64,000 nt of DNA from Moellerella sp963519845 (GTDB lineage Bacteria; Pseudomonadota; Gammaproteobacteria; Enterobacterales; Enterobacteriaceae), in NCBI GenBank assembly GCA_963519845.1, contig CAUQNX010000006.1, positions 1 through 64,000 of the forward strand, in the 5' to 3' direction. Positions 8,074-17,802 of the stretch are shown one piece after another (the stretch's first letter is position 1; each line of letters begins with the position of its first letter). The translations under genes were made by a program, and so were the position numbers. Under the pieces are notes generated by a model, which saw nothing but the letters and a program-made list of their open reading frames with translations, did no database searches and was not told the DNA's origin.

Positions 8074-11000
8074 ATGCCAAGTAAAATCAATACACTAGAA
8101 AAAGATCTACAACAAAGAATTTTGGTTTTAGATGGCGCAATGGGAACTATGATCCAAGGTCATAAATTAACAGAGGAACAATACCGTGGTGAACGTTTCG
8201 CCGATTGGCCCTCTGATGTAAAAGGTAATAATGATCTTTTAGTATTAACTCAGCCGCAAATTATTCGTGATATCCATAGTCAATATTTTGCTGCGGGCGC
8301 AGATATTGTTGAAACCAATACCTTTAATGCGACTACTGTGGCGATGGCTGATTATCATATGGAATCGCTATCAGCTGAAATCAATGAAACCGCAGCCCGT
8401 ATCGCGCGTGAGTGTGCCGATGAATGGAGTGCTAAAACGCCAGAAAAGCCCCGTTATGTAGCAGGTGTTTTGGGACCAACAAACCGCACCGCCTCTATTT
8501 CACCGGATGTTAACGATCCGGCATTTCGTAATATCTACTTTGATCAGCTGGTGGAAGCGTATCGAGAATCTACACGCGCCTTAATCAAAGGGGGCGCAGA
8601 TCTGATCATGATCGAAACCATCTTCGATACTTTAAATGCCAAAGCAGCGATTTTTGCGGTTGAAACTGAGTTTGAAACCTTAGGTTATAAATTGCCTGTA
8701 ATGATTTCTGGCACTATAACCGATGCCTCTGGTCGTACTTTAACAGGGCAAACCACAGAAGCTTTTTATAACTCATTACGTCATGTAAAGCCCGTTAGCT
8801 TTGGTTTGAACTGTGCCTTGGGTCCTGATGAGCTGCGCCAATATGTTGCCGAACTTTCTCGCATTGCTGAATGTTATGTCAGTGCTCACCCCAATGCGGG
8901 TTTGCCAAATGCCTTTGGTGAGTATGATTTAGATGCCAAAAATATGGCGGCGCAGATCAAAGAGTGGGCCGAAAGCGGCTTTCTTAATATTATCGGCGGT
9001 TGCTGTGGAACAACACCACTCCATATACGTGCCATGGCAGAGGCAGTTAAAGGCATTAGTCCGCGCCCGCTTCCTAAGCGGCCTGTAGAGTGCCGGCTAT
9101 CAGGATTAGAGCCATTGAATATTGGGCAGAGTTCACTGTTTGTTAATATCGGTGAGCGTACGAATGTCACAGGTTCAGCAAAATTTAAGCGCTTAATCAA
9201 AGAAGAAAAATATCAAGAAGCCCTAGAAGTGGCTCTTCAGCAGGTAGAGAGTGGCGCTCAGGTCATTGATATCAATATGGATGAAGGCATGTTAGATGCG
9301 GAAGCCGCAATGACACGTTTCCTTAATCTTATCGCGGGTGAGCCGGATATCGCTCGCGTACCTATTATGATTGACTCCTCTAAATGGGATGTTATCGAAA
9401 AAGGCTTAAAGTGCATTCAAGGCAAAGGCATAGTTAACTCTATCTCAATGAAAGAAGGCGTAGATATTTTTATTGAGCATGCGAAAAAAGTACGTAAATA
9501 CGGCGCTGCTATGGTGGTGATGGCCTTTGATGAGGTGGGGCAGGCCGATACACGAGAACGTAAGCTGGAGATTTGTCGTCGAGCCTATCAAATATTAACG
9601 GAACAAGTGGGTTTTCCTCCCGAAGATATTATTTTTGATCCTAATATTTTTGCTGTCGCGACCGGTATTCCAGAACATAATAATTATGCTGTTGATTTTA
9701 TTGAAGTCTGTAAGGATATTAAACGCGAATTACCTTATGCGCTTATTTCTGGCGGTGTTTCGAACGTCTCATTTTCTTTCCGTGGCAATGATCCCGTTCG
9801 TGAGGCCATTCATGCGGTATTCCTCTACTACGCAATTCGTAATGGTATGGGAATGGGGATCGTCAATGCAGGGCAGTTAGCTATTTATGATGATTTACCC
9901 AAAGAGTTAAAAGATGCTGTTGAAGATGTGGTGCTTAATCGTCACCAAGATGGTACTGAAAATCTATTAACTTTGGCGGAGAAATATAAGGGCAATAAAG
10001 GCGATGAACAGCAGATCCAGCAGGCAGAATGGCGCGCATGGGAAGTCGAAAAACGTCTTGAATATGCCTTAGTCAAAGGAATTACTGAATTTATTGTTGA
10101 GGATACTGAAGCTGCTCGTCAGCGTACATCTAACCCAATTGAAGTGATTGAAGGCCCGTTAATGACCGGTATGAATGTGGTCGGCGATCTCTTTGGGGAA
10201 GGTAAAATGTTTCTTCCTCAAGTAGTTAAATCGGCTCGCGTAATGAAACAAGCCGTTGCTTATCTTGAACCTTATATTGATGCATCAAAAAGTGCCGGAA
10301 GTAGCGCAGGGAAAGTTTTGTTGGCGACAGTAAAAGGTGATGTTCATGATATTGGTAAAAATATCGTGGGCGTTGTTTTGCAGTGTAATAATTATGAAAT
10401 CATTGATTTAGGTGTCATGGTCTCTTGTGACACTATTTTAAAAACGGCCAAAGAACAGAAGGTAGATATCATAGGTTTATCGGGTTTGATAACCCCCTCT
10501 TTGGATGAAATGGTGCATGTAGCGAAAGAGATGGAGCGTCAAGGTTATACACTTCCGTTATTAATTGGTGGCGCAACTACCTCTAAAGCCCATACTGCAG
10601 TCAAAATTGAACCTAACTATAGTGGGCCAACCGCCTATGTACAAAATGCTTCGCGTACCGTAGGGGTAGTTGCCGCGTTACTTTCTGAGAAACAGAAACC
10701 AGATTTTGTGGCGCGTATTCGACGTGAATATGAAGTGGTACGCGAGCAACATGCACGCAAAAAACCGCGGACACTGCCCGTATCCTTACAGGTGGCGCGT
10801 GACAATAAAGTTGCGATTGATTGGCAAAGTTATCAACCGCCTGTGCCAGCATTTATTGGCGTACAAGAAGTTGAGGCTTCTATCGATATATTACGTCACT
10901 ATATCGATTGGACGCCTTTCTTTATGACTTGGTCACTGGCCGGAAAGTATCCTAAAATTTTAGCCGATGAAGTGGTGGGTGAAGAAGCGAAGCAACTACT

Positions 11001-11754
11001 GAATGATGCTAATCAGATGCTGGATAATTTAGCGCGAGAAAATAAATTAATACCAAAAGGTATTCTGGGAATTTTTCCTGCGAACCGCGTCGAAGATGAT
11101 ATTGAGATATATACCTCTGAAGCCCGTGATCAACTAAAAGTTTTAGGTTGTCATTTACGTCAACAGACAGAGAAGAAGGATTTCCCTAATTATTGCCTGT
11201 CAGATTTTGTGGCACCTAAGAGCAGTGGTAAAGCCGATTATATTGGGGCTTTTGCGGTAACGGGCGGGCTGGAAGAGGATTCACTGGCTGATGCTTTTGA
11301 GCAACAACATGATGACTATAATAAGATCATGGTAAAAGCTCTTTCCGATCGTCTGGCAGAAGCATTTGCGGAATATTTACATGAGCAGGTTCGCAAACAT
11401 TATTGGGGATATAGCCCAAATGAAGCTTTATCCTGTGAAGAGCTGATCAGAGAGAATTATCAAGGTATTCGACCTGCACCCGGTTATCCTGCTTGTCCTG
11501 AACATACAGAAAAAGCCAAAATTTGGCAGCTATTGGATGTGGAAGCGCGTATTGGTATGAAGCTCACCAGTTCATATGCTATGTGGCCCGGCGCTGCGGT
11601 ATCGGGTTGGTACTTTAGTCATCCAGAAAGTAAATATTTTGCGGTGGCGCAATTACAACGCGATCAGATTGCTGATTATGCGGCGCGTAAAAATATGAGC
11701 GTCACCGAATTAGAGCGCTGGTTAGCACCTAATTTGGGTTATGATGCAGAATAA
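8074..11754 (+). CDS. metH: Cobalamin-dependent methionine synthase
   Basis: MetH transfers the methyl group of 5-methyltetrahydrofolate through cobalamin to homocysteine. At 1226 residues it is one shorter than E. coli MetH, with high identity throughout. Domains in order are: homocysteine-binding barrel with zinc cysteines (GLNCALG and GGCCGTT, about residues 247 and 310-311), folate-binding barrel (VNIGERTNVTGS onward), cobalamin domain with the axial ligand His758 in DVHDIGKNIVG, and the C-terminal S-adenosylmethionine reactivation domain (RPAPGYPACPEH). The ATG follows GGGGAGA. Regulation by MetR is expected for this gene, but only a weak site is visible. A hairpin downstream probably ends the transcript. 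Confidence 0.98.
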   Translation: MPSKINTLEKDLQQRILVLDGAMGTMIQGHKLTEEQYRGERFADWPSDVKGNNDLLVLTQPQIIRDIHSQYFAAGADIVETNTFNATTVAMADYHMESLSAEINETAARIARECADEWSAKTPEKPRYVAGVLGPTNRTASISPDVNDPAFRNIYFDQLVEAYRESTRALIKGGADLIMIETIFDTLNAKAAIFAVETEFETLGYKLPVMISGTITDASGRTLTGQTTEAFYNSLRHVKPVSFGLNCALGPDELRQYVAELSRIAECYVSAHPNAGLPNAFGEYDLDAKNMAAQIKEWAESGFLNIIGGCCGTTPLHIRAMAEAVKGISPRPLPKRPVECRLSGLEPLNIGQSSLFVNIGERTNVTGSAKFKRLIKEEKYQEALEVALQQVESGAQVIDINMDEGMLDAEAAMTRFLNLIAGEPDIARVPIMIDSSKWDVIEKGLKCIQGKGIVNSISMKEGVDIFIEHAKKVRKYGAAMVVMAFDEVGQADTRERKLEICRRAYQILTEQVGFPPEDIIFDPNIFAVATGIPEHNNYAVDFIEVCKDIKRELPYALISGGVSNVSFSFRGNDPVREAIHAVFLYYAIRNGMGMGIVNAGQLAIYDDLPKELKDAVEDVVLNRHQDGTENLLTLAEKYKGNKGDEQQIQQAEWRAWEVEKRLEYALVKGITEFIVEDTEAARQRTSNPIEVIEGPLMTGMNVVGDLFGEGKMFLPQVVKSARVMKQAVAYLEPYIDASKSAGSSAGKVLLATVKGDVHDIGKNIVGVVLQCNNYEIIDLGVMVSCDTILKTAKEQKVDIIGLSGLITPSLDEMVHVAKEMERQGYTLPLLIGGATTSKAHTAVKIEPNYSGPTAYVQNASRTVGVVAALLSEKQKPDFVARIRREYEVVREQHARKKPRTLPVSLQVARDNKVAIDWQSYQPPVPAFIGVQEVEASIDILRHYIDWTPFFMTWSLAGKYPKILADEVVGEEAKQLLNDANQMLDNLARENKLIPKGILGIFPANRVEDDIEIYTSEARDQLKVLGCHLRQQTEKKDFPNYCLSDFVAPKSSGKADYIGAFAVTGGLEEDSLADAFEQQHDDYNKIMVKALSDRLAEAFAEYLHEQVRKHYWGYSPNEALSCEELIRENYQGIRPAPGYPACPEHTEKAKIWQLLDVEARIGMKLTSSYAMWPGAAVSGWYFSHPESKYFAVAQLQRDQIADYAARKNMSVTELERWLAPNLGYDAE

Positions 11755-11778
11755 AGTATGGTGATGTTAACCAAATAA

Positions 11779-11810
11779 AATAGGTGGTAGGAATTATCCC
11801 GCCACTTATT
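11779..11810 (+). terminator. Hairpin after metH
   Basis: AATAGGTGG (11779-11787) pairs with CCACTTATT (11802-11810) with one G-T pair. A short T-containing tract follows, not a clean T run. It is a probable but imperfect terminator. Confidence 0.5.
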
Positions 11811-12005
11811 ATTAAGTTTGCAAAGATCATATTGATTTTTAGCTGATCTGCCACCATCTATAAGCTAAATGATTCAAATTGTTGGAACGTGACAAACAAT
11901 GATAAATCTACAACTTGATCAATAAGTCAGCTGGTTAAGTGTCGCTAATATCCCGTTATTTGAAATATGATGAATATCATCACTAGGTTGTTAAAGAGGC
12001 TGCAA

Positions 12006-12593
12006 ATGAGCTATGAATTTGTTATTGAGGCGGATATCCCTGCCAACAGTGTGTTCCCTTATCAGGTACAAATTTCCTCATCGCCGGGCACTTTCAGATT
12101 AACTGAGCCTATGGTTAGTGCGATGATCAGTTTGCTACAAATTATGGATAAATTAGACACCGATGATATGTTGAATGATCACTGTTTCGATCGTATTTGG
12201 CTGAATAGTGAATTAACACCAGCACGTGCCGAAGAGATTTATCGTTATCTCGAAGAGCGAGCAACAATACATCCAGAGCCGTCGGAGGAGGAGATTGCCT
12301 CTTTTCATCAGGCGCAAAGTGACCAACAGGCTCTTCTTAGCCAAGAAAGTAGTAAAGAAGGGATGATCCCTGTACATAAATTTGCCACTAATGATGGCTG
12401 GCTAGTTACGCCAAATGAGTGCGCTATTATTGCTAAAATCTTCTCTCAGCGACTGATTGATGATAATGGCTTTGTGATAGCTAAAATTGCCGAGCTTTGT
12501 GAAGTACAAAAAGATCAGCTGGTTATAGAGCTCGCTGAATGGGGAAAATTTAATAAATTCGCCATAAAGCAGGGTGGATATTGCGTTACTTAA
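12006..12593 (+). CDS. Hypothetical cytoplasmic protein
   Basis: This 195-residue acidic protein has no signal peptide or membrane span and I recognise no family. The frame is open to an ATG at 11967, but the ATG at 12006 (MSYEF) has AGAGG 6 bases upstream and is preferred. The C-terminal third (from about residue 125) looks compact and helical, after an acidic linker rich in Glu, Ser and Gln. It lies 84 bases before a Sel1-repeat gene on the same strand and may share its transcript. Function unknown. Confidence 0.65.
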   Translation: MSYEFVIEADIPANSVFPYQVQISSSPGTFRLTEPMVSAMISLLQIMDKLDTDDMLNDHCFDRIWLNSELTPARAEEIYRYLEERATIHPEPSEEEIASFHQAQSDQQALLSQESSKEGMIPVHKFATNDGWLVTPNECAIIAKIFSQRLIDDNGFVIAKIAELCEVQKDQLVIELAEWGKFNKFAIKQGGYCVT

Positions 12594-12676
12594 TTTAGTT
12601 ATTTTTATGCAAAAAGTACGATTTTTCTTTAATCTAGCCCAATGATATTAAAGAGTAACAAGGCGAAGGGAATTTA

Positions 12677-14113
12677 ATGAAATCTATATTCATTTTGATA
12701 AGTCTGTTATTTCATCCATTCGCCTTATCTAATACCAATAGTGCTCCGCTGACGGTGAGTGAGCCTTCACTGGCGGCAACACAACCCTTGCCCGCGACCT
12801 TTTCTGCTCGGCTACAAGAAGCGGAAAAAGGGAATACGGATGCAATCATGGACGTTGCTCTCTCCTATCTATATGGCACAGATTTTCTCGCCGCAGATAA
12901 AGAAATTGCCCTCCAATGGCTGCAAAAAGCCGCAGCTGCGAAAGAGATTACTGCCTTCTATTATATCGGCTTAATTTATCAACAGCAGGATCAGTTTGCT
13001 AACGCACTGCAATGGTATAGCCAAGGTGCTGAGCTGGGGGATGATAATTCACAATATGCCCTTGGCTACCTCTATGAGTTAGGTGATGGTGTGAAACAAG
13101 ACTATCATCAGGCTAAAAAGTGGTATGAAAAAGCGGTAGAGAAAGAGAATCGCTACGCACAATTTTCCTTGGGTCTCTATTATCAAAATGGATATGGTGT
13201 CGATATTGATTATGTCCAAGCGATTGAATGGTATGAAAAAAGTGCTGAGCAAGGAATGGCATCAGCCTTTAATAATTTAGCCATACTGTACGAGAATGGT
13301 GATGGCGTTGAGAAGAATGAAGCACATGCTATTTGGTTGTATCGACAAGCCGCCAATCGTGATTTAGCGCCAGCTCAATATATAATGGCGGAGTTCTATA
13401 AACAGGGTAGTGATTTACTTAAACAAAATGATTTCCAGGCTGTCTATTGGTATCGACGTGCAGCGTTGCAAGACTATACTCCGGCGCAATTTGCGATGGG
13501 AAGGGCGTATGAAACGGGCACAGGCATTGGTAAAGATTTAGATCTTGCTCTTGAGTGGTATAGTTTGGCTGCAGAACAGGGTTCTAGCTATGCGGGGATG
13601 AGAGTCGCTGAATTTTATGAGCAAGGAACAGAGCAGCGTAAGCCCGATTTAGCCACAGCGATAAAATGGTATGTTGCTATGGCCGAAGAGAAGATCCCCG
13701 TGGCGCAATTACGACTAGCTGAGCTTTACGCTGAAGGAAAAGCGCCAAATATCAGTCAAAAACAAATATTACAATGGCTGGAAGAGTCAGCCCAAGAGAG
13801 CTCCGAAGCAAAAAATCTATTGGCTATTTATTATCTGCGCGGAGTCGTGCCAGGCAAAAATAGCCAAGATGCGCGACTGTTGCTCAATCAAGCTGCTTTA
13901 GCCTCACAAAGCGACGCGCAAAATAATTTAGCTGTACTCTACGCGCAGGGTATTGGTGGTGATAAAAATATTTTTCGTTGTATTATGTGGCTTAAGCGCT
14001 CCGCTGAGCTGGGTAATATAATAGCTATTGCCAATTTAAATTTATTAAAAAATAATCCCAATGTTACGGGCGATATGCTGCAATTAACCAATCATGTTAA
14101 TTATAAAAAATAG
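12677..14113 (+). CDS. Exported Sel1-repeat protein
   Basis: The 478-residue protein starts with a signal peptide (about residues 1-18, cleavage near FALSN). From about residue 45 to 450 it is filled by roughly ten Sel1-like repeats (YxLGxLYxxGxGVxxDYxxAxxWYxKAAExG pattern; for example repeats around residues 125, 160 and 200). Sel1 repeats form alpha-solenoids for protein-protein contact. The SD AAGGGAA precedes the ATG. It lies upstream of a papain-like/RTX protein and a second Sel1 protein. In Pseudomonas aeruginosa Sel1-repeat proteins serve as immunity proteins to the T6SS lipase PldB, so an immunity or adaptor role is possible but unproven. Confidence 0.85.
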   Translation: MKSIFILISLLFHPFALSNTNSAPLTVSEPSLAATQPLPATFSARLQEAEKGNTDAIMDVALSYLYGTDFLAADKEIALQWLQKAAAAKEITAFYYIGLIYQQQDQFANALQWYSQGAELGDDNSQYALGYLYELGDGVKQDYHQAKKWYEKAVEKENRYAQFSLGLYYQNGYGVDIDYVQAIEWYEKSAEQGMASAFNNLAILYENGDGVEKNEAHAIWLYRQAANRDLAPAQYIMAEFYKQGSDLLKQNDFQAVYWYRRAALQDYTPAQFAMGRAYETGTGIGKDLDLALEWYSLAAEQGSSYAGMRVAEFYEQGTEQRKPDLATAIKWYVAMAEEKIPVAQLRLAELYAEGKAPNISQKQILQWLEESAQESSEAKNLLAIYYLRGVVPGKNSQDARLLLNQAALASQSDAQNNLAVLYAQGIGGDKNIFRCIMWLKRSAELGNIIAIANLNLLKNNPNVTGDMLQLTNHVNYKK

Positions 14114-14301
14114 TATAATTTAAATTTTCTAGATATGTTTTTAGATACCCCATTTTTTTACGATAAATACATTAATAAGCTAATTTATTAATGTAAATAA
14201 AGTATATTAAATTTTAATTATTACTCTTCTTTATATATGTTGTCAAATGTTAAATGTATGTTTAAAGTTAACTCCTGTTTATAACCAAATAAGGAATTAT
14301 G

Positions 14302-15531
14302 ATGAAAGAACATTATTTAAATTTTAAAATTGAAGATATGAATATCAATCAAAAATTGCCTGACTATGATTTTACCGGTTTAGGTCCACCAGAAATCGTT
14401 ATTTTTGTTGCACCTAAAGGTAGTCGAATAATAAAAGATAATACTGAAGATACCTCAGCTTTTGGGCATGTTTTTATCGGAGCAAGAGGAATTAATCAAA
14501 AAACAAAAAGATATGAAACACACAGTATTGGTTTTAGTGCTGGAGAGAACCTTAAAACACACGGAGATAATATTTCATTTTCTGACCATTTACATTATGC
14601 GGATGCTTCTACACTCGCAATCTCATCCCATACGCCAAAATTTAATCGTGATTTACAAAATCTTTTTAATGTTATTGAAAATTATAAATCAGGTGAATTG
14701 CAATCTAGCAATTATAATTTATTTGGTAATAATTGTATTGGATCAGCGAAGCAAGTTTTAGATCAAGCTGGAATATATGGTATTGAATTTGATAAAACGC
14801 CAAGTAAAATGTTAAAGAAACTCAAATGGGCTGGCAATAAATATAAGACTCCATTACTGATTGATTTAAATGGTAATGGCGTGAAGACTATAGCGAGTCA
14901 TTTTGGCGTTAATTTTGATTTTGAAGGCGTCGGAAATAAGAGTCAAACGGGCTGGGCTGCTGCTGAAGATGCATTTTTAGTTAGAGATATTGATCAGGAT
15001 GGTTTTATCCGTTATGGCGCTGAGTTATTCGGAGAAAATACACAGCTAAAAGATAATTTAATGGCTAATGATGGCTTTGAAGCTTTATCTGCATTTGATG
15101 ATAATCTAGATGGGATAATGGATAAAAAAGATAGTGTTTGGTCAGAGCTAAATCTTTGGCAAGATAGAAATAGTGATGGTATTAGCCAAAGGAATGAGCT
15201 TATAACACTTAATCAGATTGGTATTGTTTCTATTGAACTTGCAACAACTGGGTCTGAATACATTGATGAAAATGATAATCATCATAAATTAGTATCTAAG
15301 GTTAATTGGTCGGATAATAAACAAACTGATATTGTTGATGTTTGGTTTCATCAAAATAAAGCCAGCCAATCTTTATTTTCCACAACACAGGAACAAAATG
15401 TAGACAATATTATTGAGACTATGTCGAGTTTTATCTTATCAGAAGAAATCGGAAATATTTCATCATTAACTCCCTCATTATTAATTTTATTATCAAGGAT
15501 TATCCCTACTGCTATATATTCTGATAATTAA
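14302..15531 (+). CDS. Putative papain-like domain fused to RTX-type calcium-binding domain
   Basis: This 409-residue protein has no N-terminal signal. Residues about 30-160 look like a permuted papain/NlpC-like domain: His56 in FGHVFIGARG and Cys145 in NYNLFGNNCIGSAKQVLDQAG are candidate catalytic residues. Residues about 184-315 resemble the segment near the C-terminus of large RTX/FrpC-type exoproteins: LLIDLNGNGVKT, VRDIDQDGFIRYGAELFGENT, DDNLDGIMDKKD and DRNSDGISQRNE, four EF-hand-like acidic loops. The second of two tandem ATGs (14302) is better spaced from AAGGA. A Sel1 lipoprotein begins one base after the stop. The combination suggests a calcium-folded exported enzyme or toxin; the activity and secretion route are inference. 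Confidence 0.75.
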   Translation: MKEHYLNFKIEDMNINQKLPDYDFTGLGPPEIVIFVAPKGSRIIKDNTEDTSAFGHVFIGARGINQKTKRYETHSIGFSAGENLKTHGDNISFSDHLHYADASTLAISSHTPKFNRDLQNLFNVIENYKSGELQSSNYNLFGNNCIGSAKQVLDQAGIYGIEFDKTPSKMLKKLKWAGNKYKTPLLIDLNGNGVKTIASHFGVNFDFEGVGNKSQTGWAAAEDAFLVRDIDQDGFIRYGAELFGENTQLKDNLMANDGFEALSAFDDNLDGIMDKKDSVWSELNLWQDRNSDGISQRNELITLNQIGIVSIELATTGSEYIDENDNHHKLVSKVNWSDNKQTDIVDVWFHQNKASQSLFSTTQEQNVDNIIETMSSFILSEEIGNISSLTPSLLILLSRIIPTAIYSDN

Positions 15532-15532
15532 G

Positions 15533-16222
15533 ATGAATTATATGAAATTTACTATTTTTATTTTATCGATAATTTTGTTAATGGGGTGCCAAGTTAAAAA
15601 TGAGCCTTATTCAGTAGTGACAGATAAGGTGCTGACTTATAATTATATGGAAAAAGAAATTTTTCACGATAGTCAAATTAATAAACGCGCCCCACCCCCC
15701 AGAACAGCAGACGACTTTATTGCCCTACAAAAGAGTGCACGAGGAGGTAATCCAGATAGTTACTATTTATTAGCGAGACTCTATTTTCGTGACTCTATAT
15801 GTAATGTTAGAGCTCAAAGAGACAGTGAGTATGACAAAAATTGTGAAATAGCTTTTAAGTTTTATCATAAAACGTTGGAGATTAATTCGAATCATTCGAT
15901 GGCTTTGCATCTCATTGGCGCCTCCTACCAGTGGGGTTGGGGCGTTAAAAAGGATTTAGCTCGTGCGATCCCTTTTTATGAGCGAGCCGCTGAACTCGGT
16001 AATGTATCATCATGTCATAATCTATTTGATATCTATATAATTGGCAATGGAGATATTGTTAAAAATATAGAGAAAGCTAAATATTACGCTGAAAAAGCGG
16101 CTAATAGTGGTAGTGAAAAATATAAATATGTTATAGATAATTGGAGTGACGCATTAATACATTGGCAGATGATTGAAGAAGAAGAAAAAGAAGTTGAGGA
16201 TAACAATGTGGTGTTGGATTGA
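15533..16222 (+). CDS. Sel1-repeat lipoprotein, possible immunity partner
   Basis: The 229-residue protein has a lipoprotein signal: a hydrophobic segment ending in LLMGC with Cys19 as the acylated residue and Gln at +2, which favours the outer membrane. Sel1-like repeats lie at about residues 60-200, for example LHLIGASYQWGWGVKKDL. The start codon is one base after the stop of the upstream papain-like/RTX gene and has no SD of its own, so translation is probably coupled. An in-frame ATG 9 bases on is an alternative start. The coding sequence contains CCCC-A-CCCCCC at 15690-15700, a possible slippage site. Periplasm-facing Sel1 lipoproteins next to an enzymatic protein are a typical immunity arrangement; this is inference. 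Confidence 0.8.
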   Translation: MNYMKFTIFILSIILLMGCQVKNEPYSVVTDKVLTYNYMEKEIFHDSQINKRAPPPRTADDFIALQKSARGGNPDSYYLLARLYFRDSICNVRAQRDSEYDKNCEIAFKFYHKTLEINSNHSMALHLIGASYQWGWGVKKDLARAIPFYERAAELGNVSSCHNLFDIYIIGNGDIVKNIEKAKYYAEKAANSGSEKYKYVIDNWSDALIHWQMIEEEEKEVEDNNVVLD

Positions 16223-16374
16223 TTATTTTTTATTAAATCAATTAAAGTTGAATTTCAATATTGACTGTTATTATTTGATAGTAACTACTCACTCATCATT
16301 AAGCTCAATCATAGGTGAGTATCATGAGTGCTAAATATTTGCTGAGAACTTAGTATTAAAGCGTGTGATATGAA

Positions 16375-16403
16375 TTGCGGCTCCCAATTATAGGAGCGCG
16401 CAA
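16375..16403. terminator. Bidirectional hairpin between the Sel1 lipoprotein gene and lysC
   Basis: TTGCG-GCTCC pairs with GGAGC-G-CGCAA, leaving one bulged base, around the loop CAATTATA. It lies between two convergent genes. No long T run follows on either side, so efficiency is uncertain. Confidence 0.55.
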
Positions 16404-16416
16404 TCAAATTTAGGCA

Positions 16417-17802
16417 TTAAGAGGCAAATAAATTTTTATGCAGTGTACGCACGATATTTTCGGCATCCTGACCAGGCACCAGCAAACAGATATTATGGCT
16501 ACTTGCACCATAACTGATCATGCGAATATTAAAAGATTCAAGAGCCCCAAAAATTTGTTTACCTAAACCAGAAACTTGAGACAGGGTATTACCAATAATG
16601 GCGACTAAGGCTAAATCCTCTTCAACTTCCACACGGCACAGTGCTGAAAGTTCGGTCATTAGCGCATTGGTCAGTAAACTGCCACTTCCCGTTGTGCCTG
16701 TTGAGCCAGTCGTATCCAGCGTTAATGCGATACTGACTTCTGATGTCGTAATCAGATCGACTGAGATATGATGACGCGAAAGAATGGTAAATATTTCAGC
16801 TAAGAAACCGCGGGCATGTAGCATTTTTAGGCTATGCAGTGTGACTAAAGTTTGCTTGCGACGTAGGGCTAATGCGCGAAATTGAGGAGCATTTTCAGTT
16901 TTATCACATACCAAGGTACCGCCAGCGTTCGGATCTTTACTTGAGCCAACAAACACGGGTATACCAGCACGCACCGCAGGGAGCAAAGTCGCAGGATGCA
17001 GAATTTTCGCACCGAATGTCGCCATTTCCGCGGCTTCATCAAAAGCGATTTGTTCAATACGATAGGCAGTCGGCACAACACGAGGATCTGTCGTGTAGAT
17101 GCCTGGAACATCAGTCCAAATATCCACACGGCTCAGTCCCAAGGCTTCTGCGAGCAGGGCTGCGGTATAGTCACTGCCACCACGGCCTAATGTGGTAGTC
17201 CGATTTTTATCATCTTGACCAATAAAACCTTGTGTAATAACCACGCCTTTGCCAATTTTAGTTTGCAGATGCTCTTTAGCGAGGAGATTTAATTGAGAAA
17301 CATCAGGCTCCGCATGACCAAACTGATCATTGGTTTTCATCACTCGACGTACATCGAACCATTCAGCTTTAGCTTGACGCTGACGTAATAACTCGACAAA
17401 TAAGAGAGTTGACATCATTTCGCCATGACTGACCAGCTCGTCGGTAAGCGCATTTGATGTAGCAAGCGAAGCGGTATCGGCAAGGCGGGCTATATTCGTC
17501 AGCAGACGATCAATTTCTGCACGGATGATCTCCGTGCTATCCAGATGATCGACAATAGCGTATTGAATATCACGAACTTGCTGTAATAGCTCACCACGTT
17601 TCTGGGTATTACAACCCTCTGCTAGCGCAATCAGTAAATTGGTAATACCAGCTGATGCGGAGAGAACCACGATACGCACATTATCATTAGCCAAAATAAC
17701 ATCGGCACTTTTACTCATAGCTGAGTAGTCAGCTACGCTAGTACCGCCAAATTTTGCGATAACAAATTGATTGTTTGGTGAGGATGAAGCTACTGCATTC
17801 AT
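16417..17802 (-). CDS. lysC: Aspartokinase III, lysine-sensitive type
   Basis: LysC phosphorylates aspartate, the entry step to lysine, threonine and methionine. The 461-residue protein matches E. coli LysC (449) over its whole length. The kinase part holds KFGGTSVADY (about residues 17-26), TLGRGGSDYTA and the aspartate-binding FGAKILHPATL. Two C-terminal ACT domains (HISVDLITTSEVS and FNIRMISYGASSHN) bind the inhibitor in the family. The start has AAGGGA upstream. It is divergent from pgi, as in E. coli. No lysine riboswitch was recognisable in the 330-base leader region. Confidence 0.96.
   Translation of the reverse strand: MNAVASSSPNNQFVIAKFGGTSVADYSAMSKSADVILANDNVRIVVLSASAGITNLLIALAEGCNTQKRGELLQQVRDIQYAIVDHLDSTEIIRAEIDRLLTNIARLADTASLATSNALTDELVSHGEMMSTLLFVELLRQRQAKAEWFDVRRVMKTNDQFGHAEPDVSQLNLLAKEHLQTKIGKGVVITQGFIGQDDKNRTTTLGRGGSDYTAALLAEALGLSRVDIWTDVPGIYTTDPRVVPTAYRIEQIAFDEAAEMATFGAKILHPATLLPAVRAGIPVFVGSSKDPNAGGTLVCDKTENAPQFRALALRRKQTLVTLHSLKMLHARGFLAEIFTILSRHHISVDLITTSEVSIALTLDTTGSTGTTGSGSLLTNALMTELSALCRVEVEEDLALVAIIGNTLSQVSGLGKQIFGALESFNIRMISYGASSHNICLLVPGQDAENIVRTLHKNLFAS

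Noticed and set aside
10613..10927. Frames inside metH on both strands
   Set aside because: They overlap conserved MetH domains and lack ribosome-binding sites.
16872..17198. 108-codon plus-strand frame opposite lysC
   Set aside because: A shadow of lysC with unusual His/Gln/Arg-rich composition caused by the antisense frame.
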